Of a stretch of DNA of 64,000 nt, positions 1 to 9,857 are shown piece by piece. The notes under the pieces are model-generated. The model was not told the DNA's origin. It saw only the letters and a list, made by a program, of their open reading frames with translations, and ran no database searches. The position numbers and the translations under genes were made by a program. The first letter of the stretch is position 1; every line of letters begins with the position of its first letter. This stretch comes from Burkholderiales bacterium (lineage in GTDB: Bacteria; Pseudomonadota; Gammaproteobacteria; Burkholderiales; Casimicrobiaceae). The stretch is taken from NCBI GenBank assembly GCA_025927765.1, contig JAICKU010000008.1:1-64000 (forward strand), in the 5' to 3' direction.

Positions 1-186
1 CCGCGCGCGGGCCTGATGCTGCTCGCCGCCGCGCGCGCGCTCGCGCTGATCGAGGGCCGCAGCATGGTCGTGCCCGAGCACGTGCAGACGGTGTTCCCCG
101 CCGTCGCGGGGCACCGGCTTGCGGGCGCCGCACGTGCAGGCGCGCTGCAGGCGCAGGCGCTGCTGCGCGCCGTGCCGCTGCCGTGA
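1..186 (+). CDS. MoxR-family AAA+ ATPase, C-terminal end only
   Basis: The first 186 bases are the last 61 codons plus TGA of a frame that begins before the window. The visible peptide is helical and Ala/Leu-rich and carries EGRSMVVPEHVQTVF, which resembles the C-terminal lid of MoxR-type AAA+ ATPases, where a GR-x-V-x-P-x-DV segment precedes the last helices. The nucleotide-binding motifs lie outside the window. A DUF58 protein starts 10 bases downstream and a transglutaminase follows, which is the usual MoxR/DUF58/TgpA operon. In that arrangement the ATPase is thought to act as a chaperone or remodeller for the DUF58 partner. The identification rests on context and a short tail. Confidence 0.75.
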   Translation, partial: PRAGLMLLAAARALALIEGRSMVVPEHVQTVFPAVAGHRLAGAARAGALQAQALLRAVPLP

Positions 187-196
187 TCGTTCGCGC

Positions 197-1177
197 ATGA
201 TGGGTCAGGCGGCCGCCGTCCCGCAGCACCTCGTCGCGAAACTCCGCCAGCGCGCGTTTCGCCATGCCCCGGCGGATCGCGCGCCGGTGGTGCTGCGTCA
301 TTCGCGGATCTACATCCTGCCCACGCGCCGCGGCTACGCGGTGATCGCGACGCTGCTGCTGATGCTGCTGACATCGCTCAACTACGCACTGTCGCTCGGA
401 CTCGCCGTCACGTTCCTGCTGGGGGGCCTCGTCGCCGCCGCGCTGCTGCACACTTTTCGCAATCTCGCGGGCATCGAGATCAAGCCACTGTCGGCCGGCG
501 ATGCATTCGCGGGCGACGAACTCGTGTTCACGCTGTCGCTCGCTGCGGGCTCCGTCGAGCGGCGCGCGATCACGATCGCGGCGAACGGCGCCGATACGAC
601 GGCGAGCGTCGCTGCGGGCGTGCTTGCGACCGTGCCGCTCGCCGTCGCAGCGGCCAGGCGCGGTCGTCTGCCGCTCGGCCGCGTCACGCTGTCGTCGAGC
701 TATCCGCTCGCGCTGTGGCGCGGCTTCGCGTACGTGCACTTCCCGCTGACCGGCGTCGTCTACCCATCGCCCGAGGCGTCGGCACCGCCGTTGCCGGCCG
801 GCGATTACGGCGCGGACGCCCACGCCGAAGGCCGCGGCGACGAAAGCGATCTCGCGGGACTGCGCGATTACCAGCGCGGCGACCCGCTGCAGCGCGTCGC
901 GTGGAAGGCGGTCGCGCGCGGCGCGGGCTGGTTTTCGAAGGCGTTCGAGGGCACGGCGACGGGCGGACCGGTGACGCTCGAATGGTCGCGCCTGCCGCCC
1001 GAGCTCGACACCGAAGCCCGGCTGTCGCGCCTCACCGCCTGGATTCTCGCGGCCGAGCGCTCGGCGCAGCCGTTCGCATTGGCGATGCCGGGCTGCGTGC
1101 TGCCGCGCGCTGCCGACGCCGAGCATCGCCGCGCAGCACTGACCGCGCTCGCGCTCTTCCCCACAGGCGCCCGCTGA
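197..1177 (+). CDS. DUF58 domain membrane protein
   Basis: 326 residues from the ATG at 197, ten bases after the MoxR stop. Two hydrophobic segments, about residues 46-65 and 67-86, anchor it in the inner membrane, followed by a beta-rich region. The DUF58 signature GDESDLAGLRDYQRGD with following WKA lies near residues 215-240. Function is not established for the family; DUF58 proteins are nearly always encoded with a MoxR ATPase and often a transglutaminase, and are proposed to work in periplasmic or cell-envelope protein maturation. The TGA overlaps the ATG of the next gene (ATGA), so the two are probably translationally coupled. Longer starts are possible but would overlap the MoxR gene. 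Confidence 0.88.
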   Translation: MMGQAAAVPQHLVAKLRQRAFRHAPADRAPVVLRHSRIYILPTRRGYAVIATLLLMLLTSLNYALSLGLAVTFLLGGLVAAALLHTFRNLAGIEIKPLSAGDAFAGDELVFTLSLAAGSVERRAITIAANGADTTASVAAGVLATVPLAVAAARRGRLPLGRVTLSSSYPLALWRGFAYVHFPLTGVVYPSPEASAPPLPAGDYGADAHAEGRGDESDLAGLRDYQRGDPLQRVAWKAVARGAGWFSKAFEGTATGGPVTLEWSRLPPELDTEARLSRLTAWILAAERSAQPFALAMPGCVLPRAADAEHRRAALTALALFPTGAR

Positions 1178-3270
1178 TGGCGATGGCGTTGCGTTGGCCG
1201 CTCGGGCGCTCGCGCGGTGCGACCGCGAAGCCGGCGCTGCCACTGACGCTCGCGCAGGTCGCAAGCCTCGGGCTCCTGCTCGCGCTCGCGCAGGTGCCGC
1301 AGGCGCCGCACGTACCGCTGTGGGTGGCGTGCATCGGCCTTGCGCTCGTCGGGGTGCGTCTCGTCCTCGAATGGCGCGCGCATCGGCGTGGCCGATCGTT
1401 TCCGCATCTGCCCGCGTTCGTGCTCGCGCTCGCCGCGGTCGCGATCGCGTTCCTGATTCGCAAGACGTACGGCTACTTCGTCGGACGCGATCCCTGCGTC
1501 GCCTTCCTGTTCGCGCTCGTAGGCATCAAGTTCCTCGAAGTGCGCACGATGCGCGACGGCACCCTGCTCGTGTGCCTCGCGATCTTCCTGCTCGTCACGC
1601 CGTTCTTCTACAGCCAGTCGCTCGCCACGGCGTTGTTCGCGCTGCCGGCGATCGTGGCCGTGGGCGCCGCGCTCGATGCGCTCGCGCATCGCGACGCGAG
1701 CGCCAACTTCGCGACGATGCGCGCGTCGTGGCGCCGCACGCTCGTCATGCTCGCGCAGGGCCTCCCGATCGCCGCGGCGCTGTTCGTGCTGTTTCCGCGA
1801 CTCGCGAGCCCGCTATGGGGCCTGCCGGCCGATCGTGCGGCCGCGACGGGCCTTTCCGACACGATGTCGCCGGGTTCGATCAGCGAGCTGTCGCTCTCCG
1901 ACGCGATCGCGTTTCGCGTCGATTTCGACGGCGCCGTGCCGCCGCCGCGGCTTCGCTATTGGCGGGGACCGGTGCTGTCGACGTTCGACGGACGCGAATG
2001 GCGCGCGCTGCCGCCGCAGGCCGGAGGTCGCCTGCTGCAGGGCGACGCCCCGACGTCGCGCTACACCGTCACGCTCGAGGCGAACGATCACCCGTGGCTG
2101 TTCGCGCTCGACTTCCCCGCGACCCTGCCCGACATCGACGCCGCGGGCATGCGCGGCCGCGGCGGCGCGCTCGCCGGCTATTCGCGCGAGCAGCAGTTCA
2201 TCCTGCGTTCCCCGCTGACGCAGCCGATCCGCTACACGCTCGAATCGCTGCTGGTCGACGCGTATCCCGTCGCTTCGCCGCGCGAGGTCGCGATGAATCG
2301 TCGCACGCCGCGCGGCAATCCGCGCACCGCAGATTTCGTCCGCGGGATGCGCGGGAAGTACCCCGACGATCGCCGCTTCATCTCCGCGGTGCTGCAATGG
2401 TTCCACGCGGAGCCGTTCTTCTACACGCTGTCGCCACCGCTCCTCGACGAGCCCGAGCCTGTCGACGAGTTCCTGTTCGACACGCGGCGCGGCTTCTGCG
2501 AACACTACGCGAGTGCGTTCGTCGTGATGTTGCGCGACGCGGGCATTGCGGCGCGCGTGGTCACCGGGTACCAGGGCGGCGAGATCAATCCCCGTGGCGG
2601 CTACATGATCGTGCGCCAGTCCGATGCGCACGCGTGGGCCGAAGCCGTGATCGACGGACGCTGGCAGCGCTTCGATCCCACTGCCGCCGTCGCGCCGTCG
2701 CGCATCGACCGCGGCCTCTATGGCTCGGTGCCCGCGAGCGACCCGGTGCCGCTTTTCGCGCGCGAGGACGGCGGCTGGCTGAAGGGCCTGCAACTCGCCG
2801 TCGACGCGATCAATCATCAGTGGCGCCGCCACGTCGTCGAATTCAACCGCGATCGCCAGCGCGCGCTTTGGCGGGAATGGAAGATCGACGCCTTCGCGCC
2901 GTGGCAAATGGTCGTCGTCGTGACGATGGGCGTGGTGGCGTGGGCCATCGTCGTGCTGCTCGCGTTCGCGCTGCGGCGCAAGCGCCGCGAGCGCGCGATC
3001 GTGCTGTGGGAAGCCGCGTGCCGGCGTCTTGCGCGTGCCGGATTGCCGCGCCTGCCCTACGAGGGTCCGCTCGCGTTCGCCGAGCGCGCCGCGCGGCGCT
3101 GGCCGCAGTTCGCGATTGCGCTGCGCGCGATCGGCGAATCCTTTACCGCATTGCGCTACGGCACTGCCGCGAGCCGCGAGCGCGAGCGCAACGCGCTGCT
3201 CGCGACGCTCGAGCGTGCGATCGACGCGCTGCCGCGCGCGTCGCGGTTGCGGGCGATGTCGCAGGGGTAA
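1177..3270 (+). CDS. tgpA: TgpA-like transmembrane transglutaminase-domain protein
   Basis: 697 residues starting at the ATG that overlaps the DUF58 stop. A cluster of hydrophobic helices fills the first 200 residues, then comes a periplasmic region with a transglutaminase-like core. The catalytic triad is visible as C441 in RRGFCEHYA, H485 in SDAHAWAE and D500 in RFDPTAA. A further membrane helix (about 575-595, WQMVVVVTMGVVAW) and a DUF4129-like cytoplasmic tail follow. This order (TM bundle, transglutaminase, TM, tail) is that of Pseudomonas TgpA, a protein important for envelope integrity, whose natural substrate is unknown. It ends the MoxR-DUF58-TgpA operon and converges on nlpD 30 bases away. 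The family is clear and the substrate cannot be read from the sequence. Confidence 0.88.
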   Translation: MAMALRWPLGRSRGATAKPALPLTLAQVASLGLLLALAQVPQAPHVPLWVACIGLALVGVRLVLEWRAHRRGRSFPHLPAFVLALAAVAIAFLIRKTYGYFVGRDPCVAFLFALVGIKFLEVRTMRDGTLLVCLAIFLLVTPFFYSQSLATALFALPAIVAVGAALDALAHRDASANFATMRASWRRTLVMLAQGLPIAAALFVLFPRLASPLWGLPADRAAATGLSDTMSPGSISELSLSDAIAFRVDFDGAVPPPRLRYWRGPVLSTFDGREWRALPPQAGGRLLQGDAPTSRYTVTLEANDHPWLFALDFPATLPDIDAAGMRGRGGALAGYSREQQFILRSPLTQPIRYTLESLLVDAYPVASPREVAMNRRTPRGNPRTADFVRGMRGKYPDDRRFISAVLQWFHAEPFFYTLSPPLLDEPEPVDEFLFDTRRGFCEHYASAFVVMLRDAGIAARVVTGYQGGEINPRGGYMIVRQSDAHAWAEAVIDGRWQRFDPTAAVAPSRIDRGLYGSVPASDPVPLFAREDGGWLKGLQLAVDAINHQWRRHVVEFNRDRQRALWREWKIDAFAPWQMVVVVTMGVVAWAIVVLLAFALRRKRRERAIVLWEAACRRLARAGLPRLPYEGPLAFAERAARRWPQFAIALRAIGESFTALRYGTAASRERERNALLATLERAIDALPRASRLRAMSQG

Positions 3271-3300
3271 TCGTTCCGCTCGCTTGCATCGATGCGCGAG

Positions 3301-4416
3301 TCAGGTCGGCGGCAGGAACTTCGTCGGGTCCATCGGCTTGCCGTGGCGGCGGATCTCGAAGTGCAGCTTCACCTGGTCGGCGTCGGTGTTGCCCATCTCG
3401 GCGATCTTCTGCCCGCGCGTCACCTGCTGCCCTTCCTTGACGAGGATGTCGCGGTTGTGCGCGTAGGCCGACAGGTACGTGTTGTTGTGCTTGATGATGA
3501 TGAGCTTGCCGTAGCCGCGCAGCCCGTTGCCGGCATACACGACGCGTCCCGCCGCGCTCGCGCGCACCGGCTCGCCGGCGGTGCCTGCGATGTCGATGCC
3601 CTTCAGGTTCGACGTCTCCGAGAAGTTCGTGACGATCTTCCCCTTCGCGGGCCACGCCCAGTCGAGTTGATCGGCGTCGCCCGACGCCGCCGGTCGCGCA
3701 GGCGTGCTGCTCGACGTGCTCGCATTCGGCGCGGCCGACGGCGCAACCGTTTCCGGCTTTGCCTCGGTCGGGACGTGCGGGTGTGCTGCCGCGGGCGCGT
3801 TCGCCGGTGCGGGTCCCGCGCTCGCCGCGAGATTCATGTCGCGCACCGCCTGCTCGGAATACGGCTCCTTGATGGCCTTCGGCGACGTTTTCACGTTGGC
3901 TGCGCCGGAAGGCGGCGGCGTCGCGTTGGCAGGTGCGGGCACGGCTGCGGAAGGGGCTGCGGGCGCGGCCGCTGAGATCGGCGGCGGTGCGCGAAGCGGC
4001 GCAGTGGTGACGCCGGCGCCGTTCGTGTTCGCGTCCTGCGCAATCGTCATCGGCGGCGCTTCACCCGGCGCCGTCAATCGGAGCACCTGTCCGGGAAAAA
4101 TCCGGTTCACGTTCTCGATGTTGTTCCACGCCGCGAGCTCGCGGTAATCGAGGCCGTTGTCGAGCGCGATCTGATGCAGCGTGTCGCCGCGCTTCACCGT
4201 GTACGCTGCGGCCGGCGGCGCCTCGGCCTGCGGCAGCGTGCCGGGCGGTGTAGCTTGTGCGCCCGCGCGCGCGGGTGGCGGCGCATTGCGCGACAGTGCG
4301 CGCTCTTCGACGGGGACCGGGCGACGGGTCGCGCAGCCGGCGACGACCAGTGTGGCAACGAGAACGAGTGCGACGTGAACGCGCAGCGCGCGCAGGAGCG
4401 ACAGGGGCGATTGCAT
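3301..4416 (-). CDS. nlpD: NlpD-like lipoprotein, LysM plus degenerate LytM (M23) domain
   Basis: 371 residues from the ATG at 4416. This start gives a lipoprotein signal with lipobox LVVAGC (C28); a GTG at 4461 that overlaps the pcm stop would put 15 extra residues in front. A LysM domain (about 72-116, YTVKRGDTLHQIA) is followed by a long Ala/Pro-rich linker and a C-terminal M23 domain (about 275-371). The domain has KGIDIAG where active enzymes have HxGxD, and VKLHFEIR where they have HLHFE, so two zinc ligands are absent. E. coli NlpD shows the same losses and acts as an activator of the amidase AmiC during septum splitting. Order surE-pcm-nlpD is conserved, but the usual next gene, rpoS, is absent here. 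Confidence 0.92.
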   Translation of the reverse strand: MQSPLSLLRALRVHVALVLVATLVVAGCATRRPVPVEERALSRNAPPPARAGAQATPPGTLPQAEAPPAAAYTVKRGDTLHQIALDNGLDYRELAAWNNIENVNRIFPGQVLRLTAPGEAPPMTIAQDANTNGAGVTTAPLRAPPPISAAAPAAPSAAVPAPANATPPPSGAANVKTSPKAIKEPYSEQAVRDMNLAASAGPAPANAPAAAHPHVPTEAKPETVAPSAAPNASTSSSTPARPAASGDADQLDWAWPAKGKIVTNFSETSNLKGIDIAGTAGEPVRASAAGRVVYAGNGLRGYGKLIIIKHNNTYLSAYAHNRDILVKEGQQVTRGQKIAEMGNTDADQVKLHFEIRRHGKPMDPTKFLPPT

Positions 4417-4457
4417 GGAAGCGAAACCGGAAGGACCGTACCCCGCAGCACGCGGCG

Positions 4458-5147
4458 TCACGCGAGGCCCGGCAAAAGTGGCACGAATCTTACCGTATCG
4501 AACACTTGCTCACGCGGTCCGGCGGGCGCCATTTCGATCACCGTGAGTTTCTGCACGCCGCGCTCGCCGTCGTCGCTCCTCGCGAGCGGCAGCACGAGGC
4601 GACCGCCGGGCTTCAGGTAGCGCAGGAGCGGCGCCGGCACGTGCGTGGCACCGGCGGCGACGATGATCGCGTCGACGCGCAGATCCTCGCCGAGATCGGT
4701 GCTGCCGTCGGCGTGCGCGAGGCGCACGTTGCGGATCTTCAGCGCCTGCAGGTGGCGTCGCGCCTTGTTGACGAGCGCGACGATGCGCTCGACGGTGTAG
4801 ACGGTCTTCGCGATCTGCGCGAGCACCGCGGTCTGGTAGCCGCAGCCGGTGCCGATCTCGAGCACGCCGTCGAGATCGCGGCCGTTCCGCGCGAGTTCGC
4901 TCATGCGGGCGACGATCCACGGCTGCGAGATCGTCTGGCCGTTGCCGATCGGCAGCGGCGAATCGTCGTACGCGCGGATCGCGAGCGCCTCGTCGACGAA
5001 GATGTGACGCGGAACCGCGTTCATCGCCGACAGCACGACTTCGTCGCGGATGCCTTCGCCGCGCAGCCGCTCGACCATGCGCGCGCGCGTGCGATCGGAC
5101 GTCATGCCGATGCCGCTCGTGCCCCGCCCGGCGCCCGGTGTCGCCAT
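4458..5147 (-). CDS. pcm: protein-L-isoaspartate O-methyltransferase
   Basis: 229 residues. It methylates L-isoaspartyl residues in aged proteins using S-adenosylmethionine, starting their repair. The SAM-binding glycine loop VLEIGTGCGYQTAVL is at residues 95-109, the family loop IGNGQTISQP at 67-76, and LKPGGRLVLPL lies near the C-terminus. The length matches the family. The ATG at 5147 is chosen over a GTG one codon earlier; a later ATG at 5105 (MTSDRTRARM) is also plausible because the conserved core begins there. It follows surE by 19 bases and its TGA overlaps a possible GTG start for nlpD, so the three genes probably form one transcript. Confidence 0.93.
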   Translation of the reverse strand: MATPGAGRGTSGIGMTSDRTRARMVERLRGEGIRDEVVLSAMNAVPRHIFVDEALAIRAYDDSPLPIGNGQTISQPWIVARMSELARNGRDLDGVLEIGTGCGYQTAVLAQIAKTVYTVERIVALVNKARRHLQALKIRNVRLAHADGSTDLGEDLRVDAIIVAAGATHVPAPLLRYLKPGGRLVLPLARSDDGERGVQKLTVIEMAPAGPREQVFDTVRFVPLLPGLA

Positions 5148-5166
5148 CACGCCGGCGCGTTGCTCA

Positions 5167-5904
5167 TCACTGAAGCCACGCGTCGACGCCCGCCATCTGC
5201 TCGCGATTGGTAAGGTCGATCTGCAGCGGCGTCACGGAGATGAACTTGTTCTCCACCGCGTGGAAGTCGGTGCCCTCGCCCGCATCGGCGGCCGGCCCCG
5301 CCGCGCCGACCCAGTACACCGTTTCGCCGCGCGGGCTTTGCATGCGCACGACGTCCTCGGCCTTATGGCGCCGGCCGAGGCGCGTGATCCGGTAGCCCTG
5401 CACACGATCGCGCGCGATGTCGGGGATGTTGACGTTCAGGAGCCACGCTCCGGCCGGCTGGCGCTTGTGGCGCTCCAGCAACTCGACGGCGACGGCCGCG
5501 GCCGTCTCGAAATGCGCGGCAGTCTTCGACGCGAGCGACAGCGCGACCGACGGCACGCCGAGCAGATAGCCTTCGGTCGCGGCGGCGACGGTGCCCGAGT
5601 AGATCGTGTCGTCGCCCATGTTGGCGCCGAGGTTGATGCCCGACATCACCATGTCGGGCAGATCGTTCAAGAGTCCGGTCACCGCGAGGTGAACGCAATC
5701 GGTGGGCGTTCCGTTGACGAACAGGAAGCCGTTCGGCGCGCGCCGCACCGACAGCGGCCGGTCGAGCGTCAGCGAATTGGACGCACCGCTGCGGTCGCGC
5801 TCGGGCGCGACGACGGTGATGTCGGCGTGCGGAGCCAGGGCCGCGGCGAGATGCTCGAGCCCCGGCGCGAAATAGCCGTCGTCGTTGGAAAGGAGGATGC
5901 GCAT
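5167..5904 (-). CDS. surE: 5'/3'-nucleotidase SurE
   Basis: 245 residues. SurE is a metal-dependent phosphatase acting on nucleoside monophosphates, 3'-nucleotides and short polyphosphate. The N-terminal [10 protein letters not shown] carries the paired aspartates (D8, D9) that bind the metal; the active-site serine segment SGASNSLTL and the [11 protein letters not shown] and [18 protein letters not shown] motifs follow in order. The ATG at 5904 gives exactly the conserved N-terminus, and a GGA/AGG-poor leader precedes it. It is the first gene of surE-pcm-nlpD and is divergent from pgi, with 82 bases between the two starts. Confidence 0.95.
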   Translation of the reverse strand: MRILLSNDDGYFAPGLEHLAAALAPHADITVVAPERDRSGASNSLTLDRPLSVRRAPNGFLFVNGTPTDCVHLAVTGLLNDLPDMVMSGINLGANMGDDTIYSGTVAAATEGYLLGVPSVALSLASKTAAHFETAAAVAVELLERHKRQPAGAWLLNVNIPDIARDRVQGYRITRLGRRHKAEDVVRMQSPRGETVYWVGAAGPAADAGEGTDFHAVENKFISVTPLQIDLTNREQMAGVDAWLQ

Positions 5905-5975
5905 CGCGCGGTTCGCGCTTTGTCTTCGTCCGCCACGCGCGTTCGAATTGCCGCGCGACCGCGATCGGCGCAAAT

Positions 5976-5981
5976 TATACT
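5976..5981 (+). promoter_or_regulatory. candidate -10 element for pgi
   Basis: TATACT sits in a short AT-rich patch (AAATTATACTTC) in otherwise GC-rich sequence between surE and pgi. Its last base is only five bases before the pgi ATG at 5987, so transcription would begin at or next to the start codon. No convincing -35 hexamer is seen 16-18 bases upstream. Confidence 0.4.
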
Positions 5982-5986
5982 TCCCC

Positions 5987-7630
5987 ATGCTCGCCGAAAA
6001 CGATTCCGCGGCAAGCGGCCTCGCGGAGCACGCGAAGAGGCTTCGTGCCACGCGCCTGTCCGAACTGTTCGCGCGCGACCCGCAGCGCGTGGCCGCGCTG
6101 ACGCTCGACTGGGACGACTGGCGCGTCGATCTCTCCAAGGAGCGTATCGACGAGGCCGCCCTCGCCGCCCTCCTGAAGGCGGCCGACACCGTCGGCCTGC
6201 CGAACTGGATCGCGGCGCTCTTCGCCGGCGAGAAGATCAATCTGTCCGAGCGGCGGCCGGTGCTGCACACTGCACTGCGCGCGCCCGCGTCGACGCAGGT
6301 TCTCGTCGACGGCGTCGACGTCACGCGCGAGATGCGCGCGACGCGCGAACGCATGGCGGAACTCGCGGGCGCGGTGCGCGAAGGACGCCGCAAGGGTGCG
6401 ACAGGTCGGCCGCTGCGCTTCGTCGTCAACATCGGCATCGGCGGTTCGGACCTCGGTCCCAAACTCGTCTGCGAAGCGCTCGGCGACGACGGCATGCCCG
6501 GTACGCCCGACGTCGCCTTCGTCTCGAACGTCGACCCGGAACACCTGTGGCGCACGCTCGAAGGACGCGACCCCGCGTCGACGCTCTTCGTCGTGACGTC
6601 GAAGACGTTCACCACGCAGGAGACGCTCGCGAACGCGCGAAGCGGGCGCGCATGGCTCGCGCGTGCCCTGGGCCACGAACGCGATCTCGCGCCGCACTTC
6701 ATTGCCGTGACCTCGAACATCGAGGCCGCACGCGCCTTCGGCGTGCGCGACTCCGACATCCTGCCCATGTCCGAAGGCGTCGGCGGCCGCTATTCGCTGT
6801 GGTCGGCGGTGGGCCTCGTCATCGCGCTTCGCGCCGGTTGGCAGAGCTTCGCGGAACTGCTGGACGGCGCGCAGGCGATGGACACGCATTTCCGGATGAC
6901 GCCGCCGCCCCGCAATCTTCCGGTCGTGCTCGGCCTGCTCGCGTACTGGAATTCGCGCTGGCTCGCGCATCGCCAGCGCGTCGTGGTGCCGTATGCGCAG
7001 GCGCTCGCGCTCCTGCCGTCGTTCCTGCAGCAGCTCGAGCTCGAGAGCAACGGCAAGAGCGTGCGGCGCGACGGCACGCCGGTCGACGGACCGACGGCGG
7101 CCGCACTGTGGGGCGACGTGGGCACCGACAGCCAGCACGCGTTCTTCCAGTGGCTGCACCAAGGCACATCGGAGATCCCCGTCGAGTTCGTCGTACCCGT
7201 GCGTGCGCGCCATCCGCTCGACGACCAGCAGACGCTGCTCGTCGCGAACGCGCTCGCGCAGGCGCAGGCGCTGATGAGCGGGCGCAGCGATGAGACGATC
7301 CGCGCGGAGCTCGGCACGGCGCTCTCGGGTCCCGCGCTCGACGCCGCGATCGCGGCGCGACGCAGCCCCGGCAACCGCGCGTCGACGACCCTCCTGCTGC
7401 CCATGCTCGATGCGCGAAGCCTCGGTGCGCTGCTCGCGCTCTACGAGCACCGCACGTTCGTGGAAGGCATCATGTACGGCATCAATTCGTTCGACCAGTG
7501 GGGCGTCGAGCTGGGAAAAAGCCTCGCAAAGCCGATCGTCGCGGCGTTGTCGACCCAGGCGCCACTGCCCGACGCAACCGACGCGTCGACGCGCGCGCTC
7601 GTCGCGTACGTGCAAAAGCTCCAAACGTAG
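5987..7630 (+). CDS. pgi: glucose-6-phosphate isomerase
   Basis: 547 residues, the normal length. It interconverts glucose 6-phosphate and fructose 6-phosphate in glycolysis and gluconeogenesis. Conserved blocks are [10 protein letters not shown] (about 147-156), [29 protein letters not shown] (about 265-278), [21 protein letters not shown] with the catalytic histidine, and the C-terminal [19 protein letters not shown] with the catalytic lysine. The ATG at 5987 gives a short N-terminus before the conserved [13 protein letters not shown]; earlier in-frame codons would overlap the surE promoter region. Its TAG stop lies in GTAGGGTCC, a likely relic of the repeat family described at 44211-44282. 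Confidence 0.96.
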   Translation: MLAENDSAASGLAEHAKRLRATRLSELFARDPQRVAALTLDWDDWRVDLSKERIDEAALAALLKAADTVGLPNWIAALFAGEKINLSERRPVLHTALRAPASTQVLVDGVDVTREMRATRERMAELAGAVREGRRKGATGRPLRFVVNIGIGGSDLGPKLVCEALGDDGMPGTPDVAFVSNVDPEHLWRTLEGRDPASTLFVVTSKTFTTQETLANARSGRAWLARALGHERDLAPHFIAVTSNIEAARAFGVRDSDILPMSEGVGGRYSLWSAVGLVIALRAGWQSFAELLDGAQAMDTHFRMTPPPRNLPVVLGLLAYWNSRWLAHRQRVVVPYAQALALLPSFLQQLELESNGKSVRRDGTPVDGPTAAALWGDVGTDSQHAFFQWLHQGTSEIPVEFVVPVRARHPLDDQQTLLVANALAQAQALMSGRSDETIRAELGTALSGPALDAAIAARRSPGNRASTTLLLPMLDARSLGALLALYEHRTFVEGIMYGINSFDQWGVELGKSLAKPIVAALSTQAPLPDATDASTRALVAYVQKLQT

Positions 7631-7703
7631 GGTCCGGCACTGCTTCCCGGCACGATCGTCCGCTTGTCTTCGATCGGCAGCGGAAAGCAGGGTCTAAACG
7701 CTA
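7627..7703. repeat. probable decayed copy of the GGGTCGGACTCC repeat family
   Basis: The 70-base gap between the convergent pgi and mltB genes contains GTAGGGTCC (7627-7635) and AAAGCAGGGTC (7684-7694), followed by CTACCTTTGG. These words match the edges of the intact copies behind hisZ and serB. The two AGGGTC words now lie in the same orientation and the inverted arms are no longer complete. Both converging genes take their TAG stop from the repeat-like edges. No T-rich intrinsic terminator is present. Confidence 0.45.
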
Positions 7704-8753
7704 CCTTTGGTATTGCGCGCGGATCGCCTCGGCGAGCGACGTGACCGCCGCCGCGTAGAGCCGGCTCTTGTTGTAGCGCGTGATCACGTAGAAATTCGGG
7801 AACACGACGTAGAGGTCCTGCGCGGCGTCGCCGTCGCCGGTGCCTTCGAGCAGCAGCAGGCCCACGGGCTCGGGCGACATCGGATCGGGCAGGCGCTCGG
7901 CCGCCACGCCGTCGTCGTTCCATGCCGCGAGCGGACGCCGCTCCGAGAGTCCACCGTCGAGCTTTTGCATGACGGCATCGAACTGCGACGGCGCGATCAT
8001 CGCCTTCGACCAGATCGGCTGGCCGCGCAGCCAGTCGTGGCGTGCGAGGTAGTTGGCCACGCTGCCGATCGCGTCGTCACCGCTGTCCCACAAATCGATG
8101 TGCCCGTCGCCGTCGTAGTCGACCGCGAAGCGGCGCACGCTTCCCGGCATGAACTGCGGCACGCCGAACGCGCCGGCGAACGAGCCCTTGTGCACGAGCG
8201 GCGAGAACTTCTCGTCGCGCGCAAGCAGCAGGTACTGGCGCAGCTCGTTGCGGAAGTAGGCCGCGCGGCGCGGATAGTCGAAGGCGAGCGTGGCGAGCGC
8301 ATCGATGACGCGATAGCCGCCGGTGTTGCGACCGTAGAACGTCTCGACGCCGACGATCGCGACGATGATCTGCGGCGGCACGCCGAACTCGCGCTCGGCG
8401 CGCGCCAGCGCGTCGGCGTGCATGCGCCAGAACGCGACGCCCGCATCGACCCGCGCGGGCGTCAGGAACCGCGGCGCGTACTCGTACCACTTGGGCGGCG
8501 CGACGAGCGGCCGATCCATCGCCTCGATGATCGCCGGCTGATAACGCACGTCGCGGAACCAGCGCACCAGCGTCTTGTGCGGGATGTGCTCGTCGCGCGC
8601 GAGTTCGGCGATGAACGCGCGCACCTCGGGGCGTTTCTCGTACCCGGATCCGGACTGCACCGCGGGTTGTCGGCCGCGCGCGGCCTCGACATCGTGAACG
8701 GCGGCAAGGGAGAGTGCTGCAACGAGCGCAGCGGCGAAACGAATCTTCGACAT
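7701..8753 (-). CDS. mltB: lytic murein transglycosylase B
   Basis: 350 residues. It cleaves the MurNAc-GlcNAc bond of peptidoglycan with formation of 1,6-anhydromuramic acid. An N-terminal signal peptide (about residues 1-25, [19 protein letters not shown]) lacks a lipobox cysteine, so this copy is likely periplasmic rather than a lipoprotein. The catalytic glutamate is E137 in [12 protein letters not shown], and the family blocks [25 protein letters not shown] and SVANYL follow. The ATG at 8753 is preferred to a GTG one codon upstream. It is divergent from pyrD with 63 bases between the starts and convergent with pgi. Confidence 0.94.
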   Translation of the reverse strand: MSKIRFAAALVAALSLAAVHDVEAARGRQPAVQSGSGYEKRPEVRAFIAELARDEHIPHKTLVRWFRDVRYQPAIIEAMDRPLVAPPKWYEYAPRFLTPARVDAGVAFWRMHADALARAEREFGVPPQIIVAIVGVETFYGRNTGGYRVIDALATLAFDYPRRAAYFRNELRQYLLLARDEKFSPLVHKGSFAGAFGVPQFMPGSVRRFAVDYDGDGHIDLWDSGDDAIGSVANYLARHDWLRGQPIWSKAMIAPSQFDAVMQKLDGGLSERRPLAAWNDDGVAAERLPDPMSPEPVGLLLLEGTGDGDAAQDLYVVFPNFYVITRYNKSRLYAAAVTSLAEAIRAQYQR

Positions 8754-8816
8754 CACGAGGCGCGAAACGCGAAATGGCCTGATGGTATCGTCGCACGCGC
8801 CCGCGGTCGACGATTC

Positions 8817-9857
8817 ATGTCAATTTCCCCGATGCACCGCCTCTATCCGTTGTTTCGGCCGCTGCTCTTCGCGGCCGATCCGGAACTCGCGCACGACGTC
8901 GTGCTGCGCGGCCTCGACCTCGCCGCCGCGACGGGCATCGCGCAATTCGCGAGCCCGGCCCTGCCCGCATCGCCCGTCGAGGTGATGGGACTGGCATTCC
9001 CCAATCGCGTCGGCCTCGCCGCAGGCCTCGACAAGAACGCCGCGCACCTCGACGGCCTCGCAACCCTCGGCTTCGGGTTTCTCGAGGCCGGTACCGTCAC
9101 GCCGCGGCCGCAGCCCGGCAATCCGCGCCCGCGCATGTTCCGCATTCCGCGCGCGCAGGCGATCGTCAACCGGCTGGGCTTCAACAACGAAGGCGTCGCG
9201 CGCTTCGTTGCGAACGTCGAGCGCGCGGCGCACCGCGGCATCCTCGGCGTCAACATCGGCAAGAACTTCGACACGCCGCTCGAGAATGCGGCCGAGGACT
9301 ACGTGCTCGCGTTGCATGCGGTGTACCAACATGCGAGCTACGTCACGATCAACGTCTCGTCGCCGAACACGAAGGGCCTGCGCGATCTGCAGGCGGAGGA
9401 TGCGCTGTCGGCATTGCTCGCCCGCATCACCGCCGAACGCGACGCGCTCGCCGACCGTCACGGCCGGCGCGTGCCGCTTGCCGTGAAGATCGCGCCCGAC
9501 CTGACCGACGACGCCGTGCGCGCGATCGCACAGCTCTTCGTGCGCCAACGCATCGACGCGGCGATCGCGACCAATACGACGATCGCGCGGGACGGCGTCG
9601 CTGGCCTGCCGCACGCCGCCGAAGCCGGCGGACTTTCGGGCGCGCCGCTCGCGCCGCGCGCGCTGGCGACGCTGCGCACGCTCGTCGCCGCGCTCGACGG
9701 CGCACTGCCGGTGATCGCGGTCGGCGGCATCATGAGCGGTGACGATGCGCGCGAACGCATCGCCGCCGGCGCCGCGCTCGTGCAGCTCTACACGGGATTG
9801 ATCTACCGCGGCCCGGCGCTCGTCGCCGAATGCGCCAACGCGCTCGCGTGTCCCTGA
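8817..9857 (+). CDS. pyrD: dihydroorotate dehydrogenase (quinone), class 2
   Basis: 346 residues. It oxidises dihydroorotate to orotate in pyrimidine synthesis and passes electrons to ubiquinone. The N-terminal helices ([18 protein letters not shown]) that dock on the membrane mark the class 2 type. FMN and substrate motifs are visible: [14 protein letters not shown]-like [33 protein letters not shown] with the catalytic serine at 181-182, VKIAPDL, and GGIMSGDDA near the C-terminus. An ATG at 8832 would give 341 residues and is equally likely as the start. The 3' end overlaps by 128 bases with the convergent gene ending at 9730. Confidence 0.95.
   Translation: MSISPMHRLYPLFRPLLFAADPELAHDVVLRGLDLAAATGIAQFASPALPASPVEVMGLAFPNRVGLAAGLDKNAAHLDGLATLGFGFLEAGTVTPRPQPGNPRPRMFRIPRAQAIVNRLGFNNEGVARFVANVERAAHRGILGVNIGKNFDTPLENAAEDYVLALHAVYQHASYVTINVSSPNTKGLRDLQAEDALSALLARITAERDALADRHGRRVPLAVKIAPDLTDDAVRAIAQLFVRQRIDAAIATNTTIARDGVAGLPHAAEAGGLSGAPLAPRALATLRTLVAALDGALPVIAVGGIMSGDDARERIAAGAALVQLYTGLIYRGPALVAECANALACP

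Noticed and set aside
3301-3700. NlpD as an active M23 endopeptidase
   Set aside because: Two zinc ligands are replaced as in E. coli NlpD, so an amidase-activator role is more likely.
5905-6768. N-terminal extension of SurE by nearly 290 codons antisense to pgi
   Set aside because: The SurE signature begins exactly at the ATG at 5904 and the extension is antisense pgi.
7707-8816. Extension of pyrD by 370 codons over mltB
   Set aside because: Antisense to mltB; class 2 PyrD begins with [12 protein letters not shown] near 8817-8832.
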